From contig JACJDG010000003.1 in assembly GCA_016432725.1 (NCBI GenBank), positions 7,765,430-7,829,429 of the forward strand: DNA of 64,000 bases, read 5' to 3'. The translations under genes were made by a program, and so were the position numbers. How positions within the stretch are numbered: the first letter of the stretch is position 1; every line of letters begins with the position of its first letter. Positions 56,709 to 64,000 of the stretch are shown here, in pieces. The DNA is from Streptomyces sp. DHE7-1 (lineage in GTDB: Bacteria > Actinomycetota > Actinomycetes > Streptomycetales > Streptomycetaceae). The notes under the pieces are model-generated. The model was not told where the DNA came from. It saw only the letters and a program-made list of their open reading frames with translations, and ran no database searches.

Positions 56709-56978
56709 TCACCTCGGGTGCGGCAGCGGGTGCGGGTGCGGGAGTGGTTCGAGCGTGCGCGCCGTGGTGATCCAGTCGATGACGGCGTGCACGGTGACGC
56801 AGTCGAGTTCGGCCAGTTTGAACACGGCCTGGACGTCGGCGGCGGCGAGGGGCACACACACCCGGTCCAGCGCGCCGTACAGGCGCAGCCGGTGGGCGTG
56901 GGCGGTGGAGGTGTCCTGCCCGGGGTGGATGTCGGGCCGGGGACGGCCGGCGGCTGTCCCGGATGCTGTCGTTTCCAA
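56709..56978 (-). CDS. Hypothetical protein
   Basis: 89 residues from TTG 56978, 7 bases after AAGG. The middle looks genuine (HRLRLYGALDRVCVPLAAAD, AVFKLAELDCVTVHAVIDWI); the ends are low complexity. It lies just downstream of the IS3 remnant. Family not recognised. Confidence 0.4.
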   Translation of the reverse strand: METTASGTAAGRPRPDIHPGQDTSTAHAHRLRLYGALDRVCVPLAAADVQAVFKLAELDCVTVHAVIDWITTARTLEPLPHPHPLPHPR

Positions 56979-56988
56979 AGGATCCGCC

Positions 56989-58041
56989 TTACGGGGTGGG
57001 AGGTGGCGCCGGCGGGGCGGCCGGGGCCCGAGCGGCGAAGCGGTCGAAGATCTCGCCGAGCCGGCCCTCGGCCGACTGCCGGTCCGGCCAGGGCGACGGG
57101 CCGTGCAGGTCGCGGTGGACGCCGTCCCAGAAGGCGCCGACGACCGCGTGGTCGTACCAGTCCCCGACGGCCGCGTGGACGGGGGCGCACTGCAAGGAGC
57201 CGGCCCGCTCGGTGAAGGAGCAGCCCGGCAGACTCTCACCCCCCGCCCGGGCGGCGGGTTCGGCGTGCTCGGCGCGGGTGACGGCGGCCATCAGGGCGCG
57301 GTGCACGAGCGTGCGGTGGGCTGCCGCGGCGGTGCTCCAGCCGACCGGACGGCGCGAGACGGTGTCGAGGACGACGGCCGCGTACACGGGGCCCTGCACC
57401 GTGGTGACGGCCAGCACGTCGACAACCCAGCGCCGGCCGGCGTACCGGCGCCTTCGGGCGGGGCCTGTTCGTGCGGCCTTCCTGCCCGGCCGCGGATCCC
57501 GGCCCCCTCATGACGGCCTCCACGGTGGTGTGGCCGACGTCGATGCCGTAGCGGCGGCCGAGTTCCTGCATCACCCTGCGGTACCCGTAGACGGAGCCGG
57601 ACTCCTGGTGGATGTCCAGGATCAGACGGGTCAGCCACGCCCGGCGCAGCGCGCGGGGCAAGGGGGTGCGGGCGCGCCAGGCGTAGTACCCGGACTCCGA
57701 GACGCCCAGCAGCGCGGCGAGGTGGCGCGCCGTGACACCGTGCGACGCCAGGCCGTGGATCACCTCGTAACGTCTTTTGGGGGCATCATCTGCCGCAAGG
57801 TGGCGATGACTTCGCGGCACAACAGCACTTCCCTCTCCAGCTCGCCGATGCGGGTGCGGGCCCGTGCCAGGTCCGCACCCGACGAAGCGGAGCGCCGCCA
57901 GCGGTACACGGTCTGCGCGGAGACGCCCAGTTGCCGCGCCACTTCCTTCGCCGGCCGGCCCTCCGAGGCCAGTTGCTCCGCGCGGGCGCGCAGCGCTGCG
58001 GGGTGAGGACTGCTCACTGGATCTGGATCCCACCTCTTCAT
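56989..58041 (-). mobile_element. IS3-family insertion sequence, degenerate
   Basis: OrfA starts at ATG 58041 (MKRWDPDPVSSPHPAALRAR, HTH EVARQLGVSAQTVYRWRRSA, leucine-rich ELEREVLLCREVIATLRQMM) and ends at 57760. OrfB follows in the -1 frame across a CCCCCAAAAG slip site (RRYEVIHGLASHGVTARHLA, SESGYYAWRARTPLPRALRR, YGYRRVMQELGRRYGIDVGH), then breaks into further frames. The integrase core keeps the first Asp region but lacks a recognisable second Asp. It reads DHAVVGAFW where the catalytic Glu (ESFW) should be. The element therefore looks inactive. Confidence 0.78.
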
Positions 58042-58100
58042 GCCGCCACCGAAGGACGGGCGATAAGGACCTTGCCCCGGGAAACGGTTCACCGCCCGAC

Positions 58101-58175
58101 GCCTGCTGGGCGCCTGCCTGACGTCTGCTGGGTGCCTGCCTGACGTCTGCGGGGTGTCTGCCGGGCGCCCGACCC
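58101..58175. repeat. 21-22-bp tandem repeat
   Basis: About three copies of a unit containing TGGGTGCCTGCCTGACGTC next to the 5' end of the IS3 copy. Confidence 0.75.
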
Positions 58176-58426
58176 CGGGACGCCGCCGGGCCCGGCGCCC
58201 GCCCGGCGTGCGAAGACCGACGCACCCCACGGGGTGCGTCCTTCGCCCAACGGGCGGGCGCCGCGGGGACCCCGGGCACCGGCGGCAGGCAGTCTCCGTC
58301 CGGCGCCGGCACCGGCTGCCGGCCGTGTCCACCACCCGGCAGGCCGTGCGCCTCGGTCCCCGCGGCTCCGCGCGCCGCAGGACACGCCCTTTACGGGCGT
58401 GCCCCTGCGCCGCGTCAGGGGCCGTG

Positions 58427-58638
58427 CTACTGCCGGACGCTGATGGCCTGGGTGGCCTGGGACTGGGCGACCGCGAACGGCGAGTACTGGTTCACCGCCG
58501 CCGACTCGTTGTGGGCGTCCACGTGCGCGATCTTCTTCGAGACGGTCGTCATCTTCGTGAAGCTGAACGAGAACTTGCCCAGCGCCTCGCGGCGGGAAGC
58601 AGTTCGGCGGTCTCGGCCTCGAGCAGGTCGTTGTTCAT
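58427..58638 (-). pseudogene. 70-residue precursor-like peptide, copy 2, one frameshift
   Basis: Begins MNNDLLEAETAELLP and, after restoring one C near 58590, continues REALGKFSFSFTKMTTVSKK, then AHVDAHNESAAVNQYSPFAV and ends AQSQATQAISVRQ. It is the same length as copy 1 and identical at 55 of 70 positions. AAAGG lies upstream of the ATG. No M50 or secreted-protein gene follows; a degenerate IS3 copy occupies that side. It may depend on the protease of copy 1. Confidence 0.68.
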
Positions 58639-59709
58639 GAGGAAGCCTTTCAATGAAGGAAGGGATGTACGCGAAATCAGGAGCCGGGCCGGCGGCGGAC
58701 AGACCAACTGCCCGCCGCCGGCTGCACTCCACCCCCGGCCGGCGCCACCGGCCACAGGTCTGCCGGCCACTGCAGAAGCCGCAGGCCGGGCGCGATGGCG
58801 TCGCACGGATCCCGTACGGGAACGGTCACTCCGGACGGCAGGGCCATGCGCAACCCCGCCGTCCGGAGCCTCCGGACGATTCGTCCGGAGAGCGTGGACG
58901 GTAGCGGAAGGGGAACGGCCAACGCAAACCGCTTATATCCGACATACGTTCAAAAGCGTGTGCCTGTTCCATTCCTCGCCCCGGCGCCTCAACCGCCCGC
59001 CCTCCACTGCGCGTTGTGGTCACCGCTCCTGCAGGCCGACGGCGTACGGGCGTGAGGCCGGCACCCGCCGGGCCCGCCGTGCGAGGGCGCGGCTCAGGGC
59101 GCCACCGCCACCGGCGTACCCCCTCCTGCCCCCGACCGGACCCGGACGGTCACCCCCCTGTGCCCGACGCCACGCCACGCCACGCCGCGCCGCGCCGCAG
59201 GGCCTTCCGGCGGCCCTGCGGCGCGGCCCTCCTCCCGCGTGGGCCGCCGTGCGGCGGCGACGGCGACACGCCAGGCCCGGCGTGTCCTTCCCTCTGCGGG
59301 CAGCCGGCCGCCCTCTCTCGGCGAGAAATCCACTCCACGAAAGTCAGGGCAGTACCAGAACCCCGCCTCACCGATTCACCGCAGACCGGCCGCACGTTTT
59401 CTCATCACACGACTCCGATAAAACCGAGGCAATTCCTGACGGTGTATCAATCCATCGGCCCCAACCTGTCGCACCCCTGCGAACCAGTCTGCCTGATGCG
59501 GGAGTTCACCTGGTCGGACGCCATCACCGAACAGGTCGCGGATTCCCGTCCAAGGGCACGGAAGCGCCACTGAGCTGCTGTTTTTCGATATCGCGCCGCC
59601 ATGCCGACAAATTTGATGGAAACTCAATCCGCAATGAACGACGGGGCATTTGTGTAGCGTCACGATCAGCACCAGAGCTAAACAGCCCTGGTGTTTGAAA
59701 GGAGATCAG
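58639..59709. other. Long non-coding region around second peptide element
   Basis: More than 1 kb. It holds the conserved element at 58861-58960 and, near 59390-59700, a comparatively AT-rich stretch that probably contains the promoter of the secreted Arg/Asp/Tyr-rich protein gene. No supported protein gene. Confidence 0.45.
58861..58960 (-). promoter_or_regulatory. Conserved element upstream of peptide gene, copy 2
   Basis: An inverted repeat (CTCCGGAC / GTCCGGAG, spacer GATTC) lies at 58870-58890 with a third half-site GTCCGGAG at 58861-58868. A CGTTCAAAA box begins at 58947, 57 bases after the repeat, exactly as at copy 1. Where the arms differ from copy 1, both sides change together, so the pairing is kept. 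About 230 bases before the peptide start. Confidence 0.65.
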
Positions 59710-60038
59710 GTGAAGACCATTGCTAAGGCAGTAGCGGGCACGCTTCTTGCGGCCGGCGCTGTCATGGCGCCTCTCTCGATGGAGGCATCCGCGGCCCCGG
59801 CGGCGGTCCACACGACGCAGTGGCGCCCTCGTTCCACCCGGGCAACCACCACGCCTACGGCTACCGCCACTTCGACGACTGGCGGCGGGGCTGCGACGAC
59901 GACCGCTACGACCGCTACGACCGCTACGGCCGGTTCGACCGCTGGCATCACCGCAACCACTGCCGCTACGACCGCTGGGACTGGGGCCAGTACCGGTACG
60001 GCAACCACCACCGCGGCTCCAACTGGGACTGCGACTGA
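59710..60038 (+). pseudogene. Secreted Arg/Asp/Tyr/His-rich protein, one frameshift
   Basis: GTG start with AAAGGAGATCAG upstream. The signal peptide is KTIAKAVAGTLLAAGAVMAP, cleaved near ASAAP. After restoring one C near 59828 the mature part reads SFHPGNHHAYGYRHFDDWRR, then DDDRYDRYDRYGRFDRWHHR and NHCRYDRWDWGQYRYGNHH. The total is 109 residues. The mature region is almost entirely polar/aromatic repeats with two or three Cys. Family not recognised; possibly a cell-surface or metal-binding protein. Confidence 0.6.
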
Positions 60039-60274
60039 CGTCCTGCGTCCACACCACATCCGAGCCGCCCGCGGTCAGCGCCCTGACCGCGGGCGGCGGC
60101 CCGTTGACGTCGCCCCCGCCGTCCAGGCCGTTCGCGAAGCGGCACGCTCTCACGCGCCTGCTCCACGGGGTGTGGCCGATCGGTGCGCGGAGGACTGGGC
60201 GGAAGGGCTGCGGGGAGAGGGGACCGGGAGTCGGGGGAGGGGGGAAGTGTGCAGGCGCTGCAGTAGCGTGCGGC

Positions 60275-60660
60275 ATGGCGAAGTTCGGCGCTGTCCAGGT
60301 GAACCTGTGGTGCGACGACGTCGAACGCTGCGCGGCGTTCTACCGCCGCCTCGGGATGCCGGAGCGTTTCCGCTTTCCACCCGACGGCGAGCCGCACCAG
60401 GTCGAAGTGGAGGCCGCCGGGTGCGGATCGGGTTCACCTCGGCCCGTGTGGTGAGGAGCTGTTCGGTATCGCCACGACGCCCGGGGAGAACACCGAGATC
60501 GTGCTGTGGTGCGACGACGTCGACAGCCTGGACCGGGCGGCACTCGACGCGGGAGCGAGCCGCTGACGACTCCCGCCGACTCCCCGGACGGCCGCCTTCG
60601 ATTCGCCTGGCTGCGCGACCCGAAGGGCACCGGGTCAAGCTCGTGCAGGAGCGCAGCTGA
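60275..60660 (+). pseudogene. VOC family protein, four frameshifts
   Basis: Begins MAKFGAVQVNLWCDDVERCA, FYRRLGMPERFRFPPDGEPH. Later pieces in other frames are VRIGFTSARVV, ELFGIATTPGENTEIVLWCD, PLTTPADSPDGRLRFAWLRD and HRVKLVQERS. Restoring one base at each of four sites gives 129 residues with a complete vicinal-oxygen-chelate pattern. The density of breaks is the highest in the window. Confidence 0.65.
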
Positions 60661-60743
60661 GCCTCCGCCACCCGCGCCGCCCGGTCATCGCCGAACCACG
60701 CCAGGCACACGTCAACGGCCTACCCATAAACCAACTGCGTAAC

Positions 60744-61926
60744 ATGATCCGCGTGCAGCTTCGGTACAGCTTCCGTCTGTACCCGAGTGCCGGTCAGCGC
60801 ATGGCGTTGGCGAGGGCGTTCGGGTGTGCGCGGTGGTCTACAACGACGCTCTCAGGGCTCGGGAGACCGCCCGCAGCGAGGGCTGCCGTTCCGAAGACCG
60901 GGGACCTTTCGAAGCAGCTCATCACCCAGGCGAAGAACACCCCGGAACGCACTTGGCTCGGCGAGGTGTCGGCGGTCGTCCTGCAGCAGTCCTTGAGGGA
61001 CCTGGATACGGCGTACCGGAACTTCTTCGACGCCCTGAAGGGCAAGCGCCCGGGCATGGGCGCGCCCCGGTACAAGTCCCGCAAGGACACCCGGCAGGCC
61101 GTGCGGTTCACCGCGAACGCCCGCTGGTCGATCACTCCGGCAGAGCTGCGCCTGCCGAAGATCGGCGACCTCAAGATGAAGTGGTCGCGGACGCTGCCCT
61201 CGACGCCGTCCACGGTGACGGTGGTCAAGGACTCGGCGGGCCGGTACTTCGCATCCTTCGTGGTGGAGACCGGCCCGTGCGAGGTGCTGCAAAGGCGACA
61301 CCAGAATCGGCATCGACTTGGGGCTCGGCACTTCGCGGTCCTCTCCGACGGCCGGAAGGTCGACAGTCCGCGCTTCCTGCGCCGGGCCGAGAAGCGCCTG
61401 AAGAAGGTGCAGCGGGACCTGTCCCGCAAGGTCAAGGGCTCCAGCAACCGGGACAAGGCCAGGGTCAAGGTCGCCCGCGCGCACGCGCGGGTCGCGACGC
61501 GCGCCGCGAGTTCCACCACCGGCTCTCCACGAAGCTGATCCGCGAGAACAAGCGGTCGCCGTGGAGGACTGGCGGTGAAGGGACTCGCCCGCACGCGCCT
61601 GGCCAAGTCCGTCCACGACGCCGGATGGTCGGCGTTCGTGACCATGCTGGAGTACAAGGCCGCCCGGTACGGGCGCACCCTCGTGAAGATCGGCCGGTTC
61701 GAGCCGACCTCCCAGGTGTGCTCGCGTGCGGCGTCAAGGACGGCCCCAAGCCCCTGCACGTCCGCGGTGTGGACGTGCAGGCATGCGGGCCGTCCTGGAC
61801 CGGGACATCAACCGGCGGTCAACGTCGCCAAGGCGCCGGACTGGCCGTGACAGCCTGTGGAGCGCAGGTAAGACCGGGACCCCTCCCGGCACCGCGCAGC
61901 GAAGCAGGAACCCACCCGAACACGAG
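60744..61926 (+). pseudogene. tnpB: IS605/IS200-type TnpB, broken
   Basis: Starts MIRVQLRYSFRLYPSAGQRM, with SAVVLQQSLRDLDTAYRNFF and GAPRYKSRKDTRQAVRFTAN. The RuvC-like parts are spread over frames: the first Asp region (GIDLG then HFAVLSDGRKVDSPRFLRRA), KLIRENK, KGLARTRLAKSVHDAGWSAF, the zinc-ribbon remnant and DRDIN. At least four frame changes occur. TnpB is an RNA-guided nuclease; no TnpA is visible. An element-end-like hairpin lies downstream. Confidence 0.75.
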
Positions 61927-61980
61927 CACCTTCAACGGCGCGGTAGGCGGAATCTCCCCCTTCAGGGAAAGAGACGTCAA
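61850..61980 (+). ncRNA. Possible TnpB omega-RNA / right end of IS605-type element
   Basis: The sequence after the TnpB zinc-ribbon remnant ends in a hairpin (CTCCCCCTTCAGGGAAAGAG) followed by TCAA. This resembles the conserved right end of IS605-type TnpB elements. In such elements this 3' region is transcribed as the guide RNA scaffold, and bases just outside (from 61981) would be the guide. The assignment is by analogy. Confidence 0.45.
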
Positions 61981-62439
61981 TACGGCAAGAAGCGGGACAG
62001 AGGGCCAGGACGTTCGGGATCGGCCCGATCGGTGACGAGCGCGACGCCTTGTTCGTTCCTCCGGTTCCACGGCGAGCCCGGCGCGTGACCCAGACCCGGG
62101 TCGGCACGAAGCTGCTGGGACGCTGGCGGATTCCGCGGACAAGGACAAGCCCGGCATCGACGAGGACGCGGTCAAGGACCTGGCCACGGTGCTCGCCAAG
62201 CGCGCCGCAAGCCCCAGGACGGGAACGCGCCGTCCGCCGCGCTCGACGGCTGACCGGGCGCCCCCGGTACCAGCGGCGCAGCCCCTTCGCACCACACGGC
62301 GAACAGACCAGCCCTGTGAGGATCGGCCAGGGCCGAATTGCGTCGACGACCGCCCGCCCGGCTCGTCCGGCGGCTCCAGGATGCGGACGCGCCGCCGAGG
62401 TGTACGCGCGGACGCAGCCCGTCGGATCGTTCAGCCGCC
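61981..62439. other. Region with a possible gene fragment
   Basis: No complete gene. One plus-strand frame near 62130-62215 reads DKDKPGIDEDAVKDLATVLA, which looks like true protein sequence, but it has no start and no family. Confidence 0.35.
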
Positions 62440-62987
62440 GCCCTTGCTGCCGGCCGGTGATACGCGACGACGCCGTAGGCACGGTCGCCCAGGGTGAACT
62501 CGCCAGGGGGACCATGCCGAAACCGTCCACGTGGACGTGCCACGACACCGTGTTGGCCAGTTCGATGAAGGCGACCATCACCTCGGCTCGTGGTGCGGCC
62601 GCCGAGTGCCGCCGTGAACAGTCCCTCGCCACTCCTTCCCGCGGTAGGCGGAGGCGACCACCACGGGTCCGTAGAGCAGGAAGGACGTGGAACGCAGCGG
62701 GCGTCCCTGCAGGTGAGTGAGTCCTGCGCGTCCAGCAGCGCCTTTACCGGCGGGGGCGCACCGTGTGTGTTCTCCGGGGACCAGCCCGAGCAGGCCGGCC
62801 AGGTGCCCGTCATCGTCCGCGACGAGCAGGCTCCCGTCCTCGGCCATCGCGCGCAGGGTGCCGGCGTCGAAGCCGCCCTGCACGAAGCCTGCTGCGCACG
62901 CTCCTGCTCGGTGAGCGCGTCATGGTGATGGCGCGAGAAGCTCGGCCATCGCCGGGGCGTCGGCCGCGACGGCATGTCGATAGTCAT
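62440..62987 (-). pseudogene. GNAT-like acetyltransferase, frameshifted
   Basis: From ATG 62987 (MTIDMPSRPTP) the reading passes through several frames: GTLRAMAEDGSLLVADDDGH, then AGLLGLVPGEHTRC and FLLYGPVVVASAYRGKEW. Later pieces are MVAFIELANTVSWHVHVDGF and LGDRAYGVVAYHRP. The VADDDG..AG.LGLV strand and the YRGKEW motif (acetyl-CoA loop region) suggest a GNAT-type N-acetyltransferase. The true end is uncertain. Confidence 0.45.
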
Positions 62988-63775
62988 GGCATGGATCCTG
63001 CCGGTGCGTGCCTGTGCGCAGCCCGCCCTGCGCGCAGGGCGCCGCACGGCACGGCGGGAGCCCCGGGTAGTCGTCGCGGCCCCGGGCGTGCTGACACCGG
63101 TGTCCGCATCAGCGAGCACGAACGGTGCGGCCCTCATCGAAGTTCCACGCCGGCGGGCCGAGGCATCGAGCGGGCGGCGGCGCCGCCCCCCTGTGTTCGT
63201 GAGGAAGACGGCGGCGAGAGCGGTGTGCAGAGCCCGGGACCCAGCGCCCTGCCGCTGCCGGCGGCTCCTGGACCGGCCGTCAGCGCCCCCGTCGGCGAAC
63301 CGCGGGCCCCGTTCATCCGGGTGGCCACCGCCTCCTTCTGCAGTCGCACCGCCGCGAGCAGCTCAGTTCCGGTTCCGCCTGGCGCAGTGCCTTCACCGCC
63401 GCGACCGAGGTGATGTCGCCGGTGAAGCCGACGGCGCCAGCGCGAGCGGACCCAGCGGCCCGCAGTCGCTGTCGGTCGCGCGGCGGTGGCCTCCACGAAC
63501 GGCGGCATGTTCCAGACCCGGGCGCTCCTGGGTGAGGCTTCTTCAGCGCCTGTCGCAGGGCCGCCGCGACCACGTCCGCGTCCCGTACCGTCAGCACGAC
63601 GTCGTTCTTCTTGCCCAGTCCATGAATCCCGTCATGCGCATCAGCCTGACGGTCATGTCCGCCGCAGGCAAGCGACTGAGGAGTCTCAGAGGAGGGCGCG
63701 TCGGCCCGGCCGCCCGTGCGCCGCTGACGGCACGAAACGGCGCGTCGACGCGCCGCATCGACCGCGGCACGCTGT
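62988..63775. other. Unresolved region with gene fragments
   Basis: Minus-strand pieces near 63655-63540 (MTVRLMRMTGFMDW, then VLTVRDADVVAAALRQALKK) and near 63400-63300 (LLAAVRLQKEAVATRMNGAR) look like parts of one small frameshifted protein of unknown family. The rest is GC-rich shadow. Confidence 0.35.
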
Positions 63776-63832
<57 letters not shown>

Positions 63833-63934
63833 GCCGCGATGCGCCACGCGAGTGGAGTCCGCGTCGCGTCACCGGGGTTCCGGTACGAGCGCTCAGCGCC
63901 GGCGTGGTTCGGGGCCGGGGTACGTGGTTCACGC

Positions 63935-64000
63935 TCAGAAGGGGACGGTCGGTCCGGCCTCGCGCAGTCGCGGCAAGGCCGTGTCCATGCACTCGGCGAC
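63935..64000 (-). CDS. C-terminal end of a gene extending beyond the window
   Basis: The last 21 codons read VAECMDTALPRLREAGPTVP then F and stop at 63935. Composition is protein-like. The remainder lies outside the window, so no function can be given. Confidence 0.35.
   Translation of the reverse strand, partial: VAECMDTALPRLREAGPTVPF

Noticed and set aside
60744..61538. TnpB as an active RNA-guided nuclease
   Set aside because: At least four frame changes interrupt the RuvC core and zinc ribbon. Even allowing for sequence errors, the density of breaks here is too high to assume activity.

Overview
High-GC, Streptomyces-type actinobacterial DNA. The support is GTG/TTG starts with strong ribosome sites, an ECF sigma/RskA pair, a STAS-ANTAR protein, a BN159_2729-type protein, several XRE regulators, secreted lipoproteins and DUF5996/DUF6585/DUF5958 proteins. 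The gene mix (accessory regulators, conflict-type ATPases, a toxin-antitoxin pair, IS remnants, no core housekeeping genes) suggests an accessory region such as a chromosome arm.

Layout. 0.5-9 kb: signalling and small regulons (STAS-ANTAR-GAF protein, TetR/hydrolase, ECF sigma with RskA anti-sigma, secreted HtaA-like protein, AraC/hydrolase). 9.2-15.6 kb: a conflict island with two STAND-type systems side by side. The first is a Trypco2 protein plus a trypsin-NTPase-TPR protein. The second is a membrane NACHT ATPase translationally coupled to a small effector-like protein that carries the same short RHIM/amyloid-like motif. 16-29 kb: metabolic, membrane and secreted genes (MBL hydrolase, NfeD-flotillin, YpfJ-type peptidase, DUF5996, PP2C phosphatase, DUF6585, LysR/SnoaL, FG-GAP protein). 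29-34 kb: an Imm32-like orphan and a CHAT (caspase-like) protease coupled to a tandem Trypco2 protein. 34-42 kb: small membrane proteins, a Doc-like toxin-antitoxin pair behind a perfect palindrome, a flavin amine oxidase in apparently circularly permuted order, and an operon of response regulator, histidine kinase and YHYH lipoprotein. 42-46 kb: a candidate peptide system made of a 70-residue precursor-like peptide, an RRE-like/M50 intramembrane protease with His/Pro-rich ends, and a secreted protein. A second copy of the peptide with the same upstream element sits at 58.4-59.0 kb. 46-64 kb: VOC and DHFR-like enzymes, three XRE regulators, an ECF sigma/BN159_2729 pair, a dead IS3 copy, a broken TnpB element, many simple tandem repeats and increasingly frameshifted genes.

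A feature of the whole window is that more than twenty otherwise normal genes are broken by single-base losses, nearly always next to G or C runs. Restoring one base per site gives intact family-length proteins. This looks more like uncorrected long-read homopolymer error than biological decay, so genes marked pseudogene here may be functional in the organism.
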